This document shows, in pieces, positions 1-10,672 of a DNA stretch of 64,000 nt. Position 1 is the first letter of the stretch; each line of letters opens with the position of its first letter. A model generated the notes under the pieces. It was not told the origin of the DNA. It was given only the letters and a program-made list of their open reading frames with translations, and did not search any database. Made by a program: the position numbers and the translations under genes. This stretch comes from Mesostigma viride (Eukaryota; Streptophyta; Mesostigmatophyceae; Mesostigmatales; Mesostigmataceae), in the NCBI GenBank assembly GCA_009746045.1, contig RPFO01001593.1, forward strand, positions 45,188 to 109,187, given 5' to 3'.

Positions 1-1
1 A

Positions 2-1279
2 CACGACACATGGAGAATTTTGCTATGTCTCTACGTGGGGTTGCTGAACAGGGGAGCAGCTATGTCATCAGTGCTGCTGGACTTCAAGAGGGCATTTTTA
101 AAATCTGATCCAGAAGTGGCCAGGAGGGTGTGGAAGCAGGATGAGCCTTACTGTGTTGAGGTGCCTGCCATCTGGAAGCTGGAGCTGCATCAACAATTCC
201 TGGTTATTCTGAAGGGCCTGGAAGGACTCAGGTCGAGCCCAATCATCTGGAGACTCACGCTGCAGGAAGCTCTGATCAGTGAGTGTGGCTTGAGAGTGTC
301 TTCAGTTGATCCCTGTTTGCTGCTGGCCCAATGGGAGGGTCTGCCAGTGTATGCTAGTTTGCATGGAGATGATCTGCATTTGCTAGCCCCCACGACCTGG
401 CTGAAGAAGTTTATTCCTGTCATCAGTGGCAAGTTTTCACTGGGCAAGGAGCTGTGGCAGGAGCCCAACAAGCCTGTAGTGTTCTGTGGAATGCAGGCTA
501 CCCTGTTCAGGAGGGACGGGGAGTGGAGTATCAGGCTTCAGGCTGGAGGAGATTATAAACAGACCATTGTGAAGGCCTTGCCAGAGAAGATCACCCAGGC
601 TGCAGGACCTGAGTTGAGAGGCATGTGGGCCTGGTTTGCCAGCATCTGTGGTCCGTCTTTGATGGTCCATAGCAGAATGCCTGATGAGGTGCTTGAGGAT
701 GAGAAGCCTCGAGTCATAGCCCGGTTGGTGGAGAGTACCCCTGATCTGATTTTGTCTGGGATTGACTTTGCCCAGCCTATCACCTTGGAGATCTTTGTTG
801 ACAGTTCCATGGATGCTCGCCAGGTTACCAAGGTCAGGGGGAGATCTGCTGCTCTGTTTGCTTTTTATCAGAGCAGGGCAAGTTTGTTCAGCTGGTACAG
901 CAGACTGCAGAAGAGGGTCTGTATCAGTTCAGATGTGGCAGAATGCAGGGCCATATGCGAGGGGATCCAGTCCAGCCTGTACATAAAGGAGTTAATGCTG
1001 GAGCTGGCTTCAGTTACCCCTTGGACCTTGCAGATGGAGACGTTGTTGCTAACAGACAGCATGGGTATGGTCCAGTTTGTTCACAAGCAGCTGGCCAGAA
1101 GCCGGGACCTGGATTATTTGTTGCTGAAGGAGTTGGCCAGTTTGGTTGACTTGAAGCATATCCCTGGCGAGGAGAACCCTGCTGATGCATTGACAAAGCT
1201 GCCACACAAGGCCCCAGCCCAGTACAATGTACTGAGGAAGCTCATGAATGCTGACTGTCAAGTCGGTCTATCTGTCTAA
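2..1279 (+). mobile_element. Ty1/copia pol, C-terminal part (reverse transcriptase and RNase H), 5' end outside window
   Basis: The reading frame is open from the window edge to the stop at 1279, so the N-terminal part (gag, protease, integrase) lies upstream. Residues are numbered from the leucine codon at base 20. The start shows the copia RT region around VLLDFKRAFLKS (about 18-29), equivalent to the usual DVKTAFL motif. The catalytic box is YASLHGDDL (about 111-119), where the usual YVDDL is altered but both aspartates remain. The RNase H half follows with IFVDSSMD (about 256-263), then SSDVAECRAICEG in place of the usual SSTEAEY, LLTDSMG, and the copia-type ending IPGEENPADALTKLP. It would reverse transcribe the element RNA and remove the RNA strand in virus-like particles. 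The frame is intact for about 1.26 kb, so the copy is not very old. The family call is firm; activity cannot be judged. Confidence 0.88.
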
Positions 1280-1952
1280 AAGCTGAGAGCTGGGTGCTTA
1301 AGTCTCTGGATATCAGGCTGGGAGCTTGATTGTACATAATCCTGAGCACACCTTGAGGGGTGAGACATGTCTCTGGTGTGGGAATGTCTGACATTGTCTC
1401 TGATGGAGAGATGTCTATCTGGGGTTTTCATCTCAGTCTGAGGTTTCCCCAGATCTGTGGTTTGTGGGCGGGGTTCGATTCCCTGGTGCCGTCTTAAGGC
1501 GGAGTTTCACGGACTGGCTGACCCATCCACCATGCTGGTGAGGTGGCGACAGGTCCCCTGATTTTCCACGGTTGGAACGAGTATAGGAGCTTGTGTTTTG
1601 CATGTGCTTCGCGTAGATGTTGTGTCTGGTTCGATAAGGGGCAGCAGACCGGCGCCGACTCCCGTCTGGGGGTCAGCAATGTTTTCTGATGAGCTGTTGT
1701 GGGTGATCTGTGGGGTTTCGCCTAAGGTCCTGAAGGTTGTACATACTTCTCAAGTTCTTAACTGAACACCTATGGGCTGCCACAGTTGGCCAACCTCTTG
1801 TACATGGGTAACACAACGAGCCTCCCGTGAAGGGATAGGGACTCATTGTAATTTGTTTGTGCTCCTGAGCCAGTATGGGTGCTATGTACATATAATAAGG
1901 AATCCAAGCTGACTGTCATGCCCAGCGGGTTGTGACTTGTAGTCGGGGAGGA

Positions 1953-2630
1953 TGTCCAGTACCCATTGTGTGTGTTTGTATGTAGACTTGTGTGAGCTGC
2001 TACAGCTCAAGAAAAGAAAGGATTGGAGTTAACGCCAAGCGCATTGGCGTGATCCTGATTCGGCATATCTCTGCGATTCCAGCGGCACCGGAACGAGTTC
2101 ATTCCGACAAGTATCAAGAAAGTTATGGCGTTCCGACTTCCCGGTCGCGCGCGAGCGCGAGCCGGCTGTTCTTCTAAGTCGGACGTGAATATTTGCCGAC
2201 GACATATGGGGTCGACAGTAATTCCTGGGCTGACAGGAATTAGGTGCTGAACCTACGACGGTATTGGATTAATACGTCGTACGCAGGAAATAGGAACCTT
2301 AACCTGTGGTCTGTTGGTACCGCAGGCCTAGTCCTGGACTTCTAGGTGCAGATGCAATAATCACTGTGGTGACTGTACTCTGTGGTCACTGTGCCTGTAT
2401 GGCAGACCTACTGTATAGGATCTGGGCGCTGTACAGGTTGTGAATACTGTACTGGGAGTGTTAATACTGAGCAGGCCTCTTAGGCTGCTCAGGACTAGCA
2501 AGCACAGTGCACAAGTATATAAAGAATAGGCCAGTGCCATTTGGGCAGATCTCTTGCGAGCCCGCCTCACGTGTGTTGCCTTGACTTGGCAAACGCGTGT
2601 ACAAGCCTCAAGTTTGTGAGCGCTGTAACA
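1953..2630 (+). mobile_element. Possible 3' LTR of the copia element
   Basis: A purine-rich run (CGGGGAGGA) ends at about 1952 and is followed by TGTCC. A candidate end, CTGTAACA, lies at 2630, giving TGT...ACA termini 678 bp apart. A TATATAAAG box sits at about 2517, where a promoter would be expected in an LTR. The 5' LTR is outside the window, so identity between LTRs and target duplication cannot be tested. The interval 1280-1952 shows no gene and would be 3' untranslated element sequence. Confidence 0.3.
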
Positions 2631-2760
2631 TTATCCAATTTTAAACAAAGCTCCGTTTCCAACCATATTCACACATTGCTGCATTGCAACCATATCCTTC
2701 ACATTGCGTTTTGCTAGGAACGTTAACTAATAGCATCCCTCGCATTTCCTGGGCGGCCAG

Positions 2761-3653
2761 CTAGTGGGGCTTCTTGTTTAGGAACCGGCTGCTCTCGAGC
2801 GACTCGCGCAAGGTCTGCGCCATGCCCATGACGATGTCGTCCTGGATGAACCTATCCTTGGCCTCGCGCGTGTACTTTAGGACAGCGTCCCTGCGCTCCT
2901 GCTGGCTCGCGTTGTAGCGGACGTTTCCCATGCAGTCCCTGACGTAGCTCTGGACATGGTAATGGACGCAGGTGGTGCAGAAGTGCTTCTGGAAGGTGTC
3001 CTCCTTGGAGAGATCGATCCTTAATTGTTCATAGGCTGCTGTCAGGCAGTTCCTCCTTGAGAACAGTGCACGTGCGCACTGTCGCACAAAAAGGCCTTGC
3101 ACATATGGCAGCGGTACTCGTCCCTCCTTCCTTTATACCGGAAGTAGATCTCGCCAACCTCAGGGAAGAAAAACTCCTCCGGATGCCAGTCGAGGATCGC
3201 CATGTAGCAGGCGGTCTGATATGCAGCGGAATCGCCTTCATTGCCGACAGCGTAGAGAGCCTTGGAGACTTCCTTGAGCATGCATGCGCAGTCGTAACAA
3301 CGGTAGGTTTCTGTGGTCCCGTCTTTGACTCAGTGCTCGCGAACGATGCGCTTAACGCAGGTATCGTATAGGAGATGAACTCCGTCGGCACGCTCGACGC
3401 CTTCCTCGAGATTGCGCGGGCGAGGCAGAACGGGCATGTCGATGGTCTTGCACGGCAAGGCGGGCTTGGATTCGGGGCATCCGCGTCGGAGAGCCGGCAG
3501 GCACTTGCAGCTGGGCTTGTGGCGATCCTCGCTCGTGTATTCGGCAATTTTTTGGCCAGCTATGTCCACCAGCGCGGCGGCTCGCTTGGAAGGGCGTCCG
3601 GTGTCCTCGTCGGAGTCACAAACAGGCGGAGAAGCGGGACGTTTCGCGGACAT
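2761..3653 (-). pseudogene. Cys-rich, probably zinc-binding protein of unknown function, copy 1 (interrupted)
   Basis: The protein starts at the ATG at 3653 with a basic, Ser/Pro-rich N-terminus (MSAKRPASPP). It carries paired cysteines in several blocks: CKC near residue 50, CYDCAC, CHMCKAFLC with a nearby HVHC, and FCTTC. The frame runs to 3042 except for an in-frame TGA at 3330-3332. A shift near 3045-3100 then moves it into the frame that ends at 2761 (FLNKKPH). The cysteine spacing, the RYKGRRDEYRCHMC block and the C-terminal DRF...D block match the neighbouring gene at 4536-5844, so the two are paralogues. No family was recognised. A TATA box lies 96 bp upstream of the ATG. The disruptions may be real decay or assembly errors. 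Confidence 0.6.
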
Positions 3654-3740
3654 GGTTTTTATTCGCCAAACGCGAGCGGTTGCTATGGAGGAAGTTTGGG
3701 TGGATGGTCGTTGGAATGGCCCGGATTGCAGGGCGCATTT

Positions 3741-3749
3741 TAATTTATA
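3741..3749 (-). promoter_or_regulatory. TATA box of Cys-rich gene copy 1
   Basis: The minus strand reads TATAAATTA, about 96 bp upstream of the ATG at 3653. The divergent gene at 6561 has TATAAATA 80 bp before its ATG, so the arrangement is similar in both genes. Confidence 0.55.
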
Positions 3750-3879
3750 CCCCGCATCCCGGACTTTCTGTGTCTGTCCTCGGTCGCTGTGCGGGGCGCG
3801 CGGGCGCGCACGGAAGCGCCGTTACGGACCGCGTGCTACCGCAGGCGTCCACTCGATTTCCTTATCCGATTGTCCGACG

Positions 3880-4030
3880 TGCCGCGGGTGTCTACGTGGC
3901 CGGGCGCATTGCGTGTATGTCGTTTGGCGCCGTGTTCACTGACACAAGTAACCGCTCTCCCGTGCATGGCACGCGCCGTGCCCCCGTTGCAAATTGTAAC
4001 CGCGGTACGGCGGTACGGCCTGGCACGCCG
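3880..4030. repeat. Upstream repeat shared by Cys-rich genes (short version)
   Basis: This stretch shares a long exact block beginning GTATGTCGTTTGGCGCC (3915 here, 6058 in the second copy) and surrounding sequence with 6010-6350. It has two GTAACCGC motifs (3948 and 3996). It lies in the same orientation and at a similar distance from the minus-strand gene start as the second copy does from its gene, as expected if gene and promoter were duplicated together. 4031-4230 is more GC-rich flank without a recognised gene, and 4231-4535 is AT-rich intergenic DNA. Confidence 0.6.
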
Positions 4031-4535
4031 ACTCTGATTTTCTCGTGTGAACTGCCGCCATGCACGTGGAGCGCTTTCATCTAATGATCCTACATTGCTT
4101 GCGCGTGTACCGTTACACGTCACCGCTAAGCAATGGCGATGTGACCCCACCCCCACCGCGTCCCATGGGGGGTTTGGCCGTTCATGGGACACGGGGTATA
4201 TGCCCATCAATTTGGAAGGACATCTATTGAGAGTCTTTACAATGCATGAGTGTGACGAGTCTCATGAATGCCATTGAATTATCAATGAATTGAACTTGTT
4301 TGTTTGCATAATCAATTAACGTTTATTCAAAATAAATGTTTTAATAAGTTTTGATTTGAATCAAAAGTACAGACTAAGGGTACAATGGCATTCAATGGCA
4401 GTCATTGAGTAGGATTGGAATTCGAGTGACAAACACGATTTTCATTAAAATCATAACTGTACAGTTCAAGTTACAATTCGAATTCCTCATTCTGAAAATA
4501 CTACTTGTATTGTCTAGCGAGTGAACACAAGCAGA

Positions 4536-5844
4536 CTAGCAGGACTTGTTGTAATAGTCCAAATGGAGGTTGGCATACTCCCCGCCGCGGTATAGTCCCA
4601 GATGGGAGCGAAGCACTCCGTGCCGTCGTCAAAGCGGTCAGCGAACTCCTTGAACCAGTTGGTCTCGCTGTACCCCTCAAAACGCAATTAGCATCTTCGA
4701 AGGGATCGCGCGAGTGCAGAACCAGCACATCACTTTGACGGGGCAGTGGGCGGCCTTCCTCGCAACGTATATCCTGTCCAAATTGGCGTCCAGACCGCGA
4801 CGGCAGGAAGCGCAGGACTTGGGAGGCCACTCCACAGGGCTGGCGTTCTCCTCGCTGACGGCCCTCCTTGCAAAAGCATCCGCGGTAATCATCGCGTAAA
4901 AGTCCTCATGAAAACGGTCCGTCACCTCGCGAGTAAGGTCGTGAACGCGCTGGTGGACTTCCTCAGCCCCGCCGCCCTTGGGCATCCAGCTAGTCATGCA
5001 CTCTTTCACATGGGCAACGACCCTGGCGTTCAAATTAACAGCCATCGCAGTACAGCTTGCCTTTCTTACACGAGGTAGACATGGCTCGAGAGGGGGCGCT
5101 GTCAGGAACGACGCGCACGCCGGAGACCAAGTGCAGCGGTGCGCCGAGTAGCAAACGAGCGTGTTGCATCCAGCGCAGTACAGTAGTCCGACTGCCTCTT
5201 CCCCCTCGTGAATTCGAAAGCATTGCTGGGGTATTCATTCTTCCGCACCAGTATCCAGCCCTTGAGGTGCGAAGACGCCGCCTTACGCAGCTCGTCGGTC
5301 CACTCGTCCTTCAAACCGTCCAGAGTTTCGGACAGCGACTTGAGCGTGCACGGCTGGCACCTGATCTTGTGCTTATAGTGCCAGGTAGTAATTATACGCC
5401 TACTCGGGCACTTCCTTGCACTCGGAGCAAAAGGGGGGAGTGTATATAGTTGCTCTCGTCTGTGTACAACGGCGGCATCATGACTGGGAGACCGGCGGTG
5501 TCGCACTCCTGAATTCCAGCGAGCATCGATGAACCCGGCACGGCATTATCGAAACACCGGCAGCCGGCTTTGTGCCGATTTGGATCCTGCAGCTTCTTGG
5601 TGTTGTGTTCCCATTGATCCGGCGATTCCAAGTCCGAATCCACGCTCGAGTCCAAACGGTCGGCGGGAAGTACGCCGAGGTAATCCTCCTCGACATGCAT
5701 CGAGACGATCTCACAAGCGGGGCCTTTGGAGCGCTTCGCGGGCCGGCCTGCGCGCAGAAACGACCGGGGGAAACAAAAGAGAGCGCTTAGACGCGCCGTC
5801 ATATGCGCGGAAGCCATAGCCGCGGTCTTAGAACGGGTCAGCAT
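4536..5844 (-). pseudogene. Cys-rich, probably zinc-binding protein of unknown function, copy 2 (interrupted)
   Basis: This is a paralogue of the gene at 2761-3653. It begins at the ATG at 5844 (MLTRSKTAAM), with a basic patch (GRPAKRSKGP) and an acidic segment, then DPNRHKAGCRCF (matching SEDRHKPSCKC in copy 1). After frame changes near 5440, 5130 and 4690 it continues with CSECKE, CQPCTLKSLSETL, a KRQSDYC block, and RVVAHVKECM...REVTDRFHEDF (matching the copy 1 C-terminal block). It then has MCWFC and a plausible natural end NLHLDYYNKSC at the TAG at 4536-4538. At least three single-base shifts are needed to read it through. The conserved cysteine pairs suggest zinc binding; nothing indicates the biological role. 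No TATA box was seen before this start. Confidence 0.55.
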
Positions 5845-6009
5845 TGTGCGCGATGGTGTTTGAGAGAGGGGTTAATTCGAGCTTGGTCGAGTGAGAGCGA
5901 GATGGGTGCAGGCTGCCACCGCACGCGAATTTGTACTCGGCAGCCGAAAATCTCGCCGTGACTTTTAACAGGAGCGCCGTTACTGGCCGGTCGCCGACGA
6001 CAAAAGACG

Positions 6010-6350
6010 TTGTCAGGCGTGCCGCGAGTGTCTACTACGTGGCCGCGCGCATTGCGGGTATGTCGTTTGGCGCCGTGTTCACTGCATGACACGCGTAACC
6101 GCTCTTCCGTGGCACGCGCCGCGCCCCCGTGGCCGCTCGTAACCGCCCGCCAGTGGGCGCGCCTGTCCATGCATTGACGCCCATAACCGCGCTCCCGTGG
6201 CACGCGCCGTGTCTCGTGGCCGCTCGTAACCGCCCGCCGGCATGCAGTGGGCGCGCCTGTCCATTGACGCCCGTAACCGCACTCCCGTGGCACGCGCCGC
6301 ACGTGTCCCGTGGCCGCTTGTAACCGCGGTCCGGCGGTACGACCTGCGAC
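6010..6350. repeat. GTAACCGC tandem repeat in a divergent promoter region
   Basis: The intergenic stretch between the minus gene at 5844 and the plus gene at 6561 holds GTAACCGC-type octamers at 6095, 6139, 6183 (as ATAACCGC), 6226, 6273 and 6320, spaced 43-47 bp. Two unit types alternate: one with CCCGTGGCACGCGCCG and one with GTGGGCGCGCCTGTCC. The block is the expanded version of the repeat at 3880-4030. It could bind a regulator of both genes; this is inference. Confidence 0.7.
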
Positions 6351-6480
6351 GGGAAAACGCACTTTCGCACGGCAAACGCGACACGCTGATCGCTGATTGG
6401 TCGCGACACGGCGTATCCGACCCTCCGACCTCCGATTGGTCGCGCGCACGCATCGCGCGGTGCGATCGCGCTCGCGGAGG

Positions 6481-6488
6481 TATAAATA
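6481..6488 (+). promoter_or_regulatory. TATA box of the divergent Cys-rich gene
   Basis: TATAAATA lies 80 bp before the ATG at 6561, directly downstream of the GTAACCGC repeat block. Confidence 0.6.
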
Positions 6489-6560
6489 CCAAAGATGTGA
6501 CGGCGTCCCATCACTCGATCGCCCACTCTCTCGTCCCACGTACACCCGCACTCTGCCGCC

Positions 6561-8121
6561 ATGGCTCGTACCATCCCCGCCCTCCGTCGCCTCATGGCAC
6601 ACAGGGATGACGAACAGGACCGCCAAGAGAACGCCCAGCGTCCGGAGCCGTTCACCGAGTGGTTAGGTGAGACCTCTCTTTTTCTGTCGCCATCGCCTCG
6701 TTCGGTGCCCTTGTTCGCCATTTTCGTGCAAAACCTGACATGCCTCGTTCGTTTCCCTCCTTTGCTGTCTTCTTTTTTGCGCGCAGGCGAGGAGGTTGAG
6801 CCCGAACCTCGCACTCGTTCGCCATCGCCTGCACCTCGCCCCCGGTCGCCATCGCCCCCACCTCGTCAGGCGATGGCGGTGCATGGAGTCTTATTACCCT
6901 CCCGCCAATGCCATCCGCGCGGACTGGCCTGGCCGGGCTGGCGCGTGAACTCGCCGCCTCCATCGCTGGTTCCTCGCCGCGTCTGTTAGCCACACCCGCC
7001 CTGCCTCTGCCGATGAGGGCAGGCCCAATACCCTCCCTCGCTGCCAAGCGGAAGCGCGAGGCTCCTCGCCCGCTCCCCTGCTCTGTCGCCAAGCCCGCCG
7101 ATGATCCGGAGAAGGAGGCGATGGCTGCCCGCATCGCTGCCCTGGAGAAGGAGCTAAAGCTCTCCAAGAAGGCGGCGGAGGTCCTCGTGCGGCGGTGCGA
7201 CTGCTGCCTCAACGTGTTCGACGACCCGACAAGACGATGTATGTGGGCAAGGGTCTGCTGGAGGTAGGCATCCACCATGCTTGCAAATACACTTACTGCA
7301 GCATGTGCTGGCTGAACATGCCACACGCCCGCTGCCCAATGTGCAAAATCTTTTTCGAGAGGAACGCTGAGGGTCTTTGCTTCGAGAAGCCTTCTCGTCC
7401 GGGACGAGGAGGAGACTGAGCGTGTCTACAACGTCAACCAGGAGGCCTGCCCGCGGTGCTTGCAGGTCTACATGATGCATGGAGATCGCGACCTGCACCG
7501 CCGCATCTGCACGTCCTTGGGCGCCGGGTTTCTGCCCCAACCACATCGAGTTTACCAAGGAGGATGGCACAACTGCCGCCTGGGGGTGCGAATTCAAGGG
7601 GCACAACATCGCTGAGCTGGACAACCACGTCGCCGACCCCAATGGCTGCAAGTTCGGCAATCTGGGGGAGTTCGTCACCGAGCTCCTCACCAGCAAGCTG
7701 TCCGAGGTGGCCCCCTCTGCACCTGCCGCCCGGCCCCCTCCTTCCCCTCCCCCCCCCCGCTTCCATTCAGGATGTCCCCCGCGAGATCAGGCGAGGCCTC
7801 AGCGACTTGGGGCACAAGAAGAAGAACCCAGTGGAGTGCGGTAGGCAGGTCATCTGTGGAATCATCAAGGCTTCTTCCCAGCCCAAGACTGGGATTCGCG
7901 GTGGCGTGCCCCATGTCCAGTGGACCACCGCCAAGCTGGAGAAGTTCTTGTCTGAGATGAGGCATGCGGGCATGGCGCTCATTTGGAAGATGAGGGAGGA
8001 GAGCCACGCCGAGTCCTCGCGCCAGCCGCAGTCTGGACATCAGTACTTGGGGGGCAAGGACCTCCAGGACCCGGACTACCTGCCCGGTAGAAACGACATT
8101 GAGAATGGCTGGGGCAGCTAG
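6561..8121 (+). pseudogene. RING-like Cys-rich protein with one clear intron, interrupted by frame changes
   Basis: The ATG at 6561 opens an exon that ends in GAGTGGTTAG. A 120-bp GT-AG intron (6667-6786, GTGAGA to GCGCAG) follows. The next exon encodes a Pro/Ser/Arg-rich stretch (RSPSPAPRPRSPSPPP), then, after a shift near 6900, an Ala/Leu-rich coiled-coil-like segment (IAALEKELKLSKKAAEV). A zinc-finger region follows with CDCC, then after a shift at about 7235 CKYTYCSMCW and CPMC (a RING-like order), then CPRC with HRRIC. The tail contains ADPNGCKF and, in a further frame, ends at 8121 (IENGWGS). At least four single-base shifts separate these pieces, several next to homopolymers (for example the C run at about 7748). 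The reading suggests a zinc-binding nuclear or ubiquitin-related protein, but no family was recognised. Confidence 0.5.
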
Positions 8122-8398
8122 ATGGCACCCTTGGTACATTTTTCAAGCCTGTACAGCTAGTTTTTTGATGGCCTTTGATGTTATTTATTTTTAACGAATT
8201 TTTCTGTTTGCATGCCAAGACAACATTCCAAGTCAATTAGTGCTACATATGCATGATGCATTATTATTATTATTAGGAACATCACTCCGTTGGGAGTCAA
8301 TCATGATGCATGACTTAATTAATTCTGGCAAACCTGATGTAATTCAACCAAACAAGGCAACTCCCTTCGCCATATGCATTTATAAAGTGTTGCACTAA

Positions 8399-8974
8399 TT
8401 CGGGCAAACTCTGGTAGTACGTTGGGCGGTTCGGGCTAAGTCTCCAAAAGTTCGGGCTAAGGTCTCCAAAAGTTTGGGCTATGAGATAGCCCGAACTTTT
8501 CAAACCTGCCCAGCAAATTTTCAAACCTCGCCTGCTAAAACATGCACTTTGAAAAGTTCGGGCTAACGGTTCGGGCTAAGGGAATAGCCCGAACCAAACT
8601 TTATTTGGGGTTGGACAGGCCTTGCATTGTTTGTATAACTATATTATACATGATACCATATGTCTATAATAATTGAATTTACAACCCATAAATATTTATG
8701 AGTTGTAAAATCAATTATTTTATAGAGTGTAATACACTATTCTATATACAACAGCACCCGCCATCTTCTGCAACAATATCAGCCCCGGGCGAAACGAAAG
8801 CGCGGTTCGGGCTATTCTCTTAGCACGAACCGTTAGCCCGAACTTTTCAAACCTCCACTTTTGACAGGCGAGGTTAGAGAATTCCCTAGGCAGGTTTGAA
8901 AAGTTCGGGCTATCTCACAGCCCGAACGTTTTGGGATCATAGTAGCCCGAACTTTTCGACCCTTTGCCAGAACC
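8399..8974. mobile_element. Foldback / MITE-like element built of TTCGGGCTA repeats
   Basis: Two GC-rich arms (about 8399-8605 and 8807-8974) are imperfect reverse complements. Each contains several AGTTCGGGCTA / TAGCCCGAACTT words that are also inverted within the arm. The centre (about 8610-8800) is AT-rich. This is the structure of a non-autonomous foldback element. No transposase is present and no target duplication could be fixed, because the outermost ends are weakly matched. 8122-8398 is AT-rich 3' flank with an ATT microsatellite near 8260. Confidence 0.65.
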
Positions 8975-9049
8975 GGTGTAGTCGGGCGCGCCCCCCGCAG
9001 ACCATGTTGGAGGCCAAAAAAATATCTAAACCGCATATTATAAAATTCA

Positions 9050-9790
9050 AACTAAAAGTCCGGCGCCGTTCCATGGACAATGCGGATACCAGACCGCCCG
9101 CTGCGATTCGGGGAGCGGGGAGTCGCGCGTTCGCTCCGTGCCGGTCTAGGCGCCCCGATGGCGCAACCCCGTCTCCCACGCAGAATTGGGTTTCCCCGAG
9201 AACCGCGCGGATACCAGGTCCTGCCAGGCCACGTGGCACGCGCTGATTGGACGGAATGTGGACGAAATAACAGGGACGCAAAGTTGTCATTAGGGTTTAG
9301 GGTTTTCTAGGGTTTGCGTTATCCGGCGACCCGCTGCGAATTTGGGGGATCCGAGTACCGCCACGTATAGGTCAATGCCGCCGGCCCGCACCCGCCACGC
9401 CGTCACACGGCGATTGGTCGGGACGTGTCCGGTACAACAGGGACGCGGAACAGAATCTACTAGGGTTTAGGGTTTAGGGTTTTCTAGGGTTTGCATTATC
9501 TCGCGATCCACTTCGAATTTGAGGGTTCCGACCGGTGCAACGTGTCCGCCCGGGTCTGACGTGTCTGCCACGTGTCGCCATCTGATTGGACAGACTCTGA
9601 TTCGAGAGATATCGAGTGTTTCGCATGTCACGTGACTGCCACATGGCGGCTCTGGATTGGTTGATTCAGAGCGAATCTCAAAAAACCAATCGCAGATTCG
9701 AGATCTTCAGACACGTGGCAGTCCGAATCCGGTCGGACCTGAGAAGCCGTTATGACACCCCTGATAAGGGTTTAGGGTTTTGGTTCTGGG
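9050..9790. repeat. Degenerate tandem repeats carrying interstitial telomere motifs
   Basis: TTTAGGG-type clusters occur at about 9291-9315, 9461-9492 and 9765-9780, each in the phrase AGGGTTTAGGG followed by TTTTCTAGGG. The intervening sequence repeats a loose module of roughly 170-180 bp: GATTGG and a CACGTG-like word, an ACAGGGACGC phrase, the telomere motif, and TTTGC(G/A)TTATC. This looks like subtelomeric repeat DNA now inside a contig. No gene is seen. Confidence 0.65.
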
Positions 9791-10672
9791 GTTGAGCTAT
9801 TAATCAACAAAACGTAACAGCATTATTCTAGGTCCCGCTAGGGACCCTCCGAGCCCGAATACACAATGGGAAGGGGAGGGGGCACCCAGGCTTCCCTCAC
9901 TGCCGCGTAATCCCGGCAGGCCACAGAGGACTCTCTTTGCATAATCGAGATGTCATGCAATAAGCCAGTGCTGGCCACCCCCCTCCAAGGCCAGCTCCTC
10001 GATGCCAGGCCCGTGACCAGTTATAATAAATTGAATTAAATAAAATTAACGTGCTGGAAATTTCCCTAGGAAAGAGAAAACATCAGTCAGGCCAAGTGTA
10101 CGCCAGCACATAACATAAACCCCAAGTTGGTGAGTAAACCCTGGGCAAGACGAAATTTATCTAACCTAACCTAACCTAAACTTAACTAGGCCTCTGGCAC
10201 GGGGCCGCACTGTTCTTGTCATGGCGTGTGATACGTAGAGCTCGATACTACCGACAATTGGGCTCTTGGGATTTCAGGAAGGCCTGCCAACCAAGCTTGT
10301 CGCACCGGCCACTTCCGCCAAATGACGTCAAGGGGTGGGGCATGCTGAACCCGATTGGCATCCGCACATTGCATATCAGCTCATATTCTATCTCTACTAT
10401 ACGTCCATGGTGCACGGCCATCATTGCAGGGAGGTGCCAGCTAGGCACCAGGAGCTTGCCATGTGAGTACAAAACGACCCGGCTGAGCGGGTTTGTCGCC
10501 TGCTTCTCTATCTAGGGTGTCACGCATGTGGGTGCCTGCCAGTAAGTAAGTAAGTAAGTACTTGCGTGTCATGCGCAAAGGCATGTCACGGAGTACTATG
10601 CTAATCTCATTAGAAAAATAATTACACAAAAGTTTAAACAAATATCGTCTGCATCATCCCCCAACCGTTGCA
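9791..10672. other. Intergenic, no gene recognised
   Basis: AT-rich patches, a short CTAACC run at about 10160-10180 and an AGTA microsatellite at about 10538-10560 are the only structured parts. Open frames here are short and show no family features. Confidence 0.5.

Noticed and set aside
1460-1495. tRNA gene
   Set aside because: GGTTCGATTCC matches a B box and T-loop, but no A box, D-arm or acceptor pairing could be found at the right distance.
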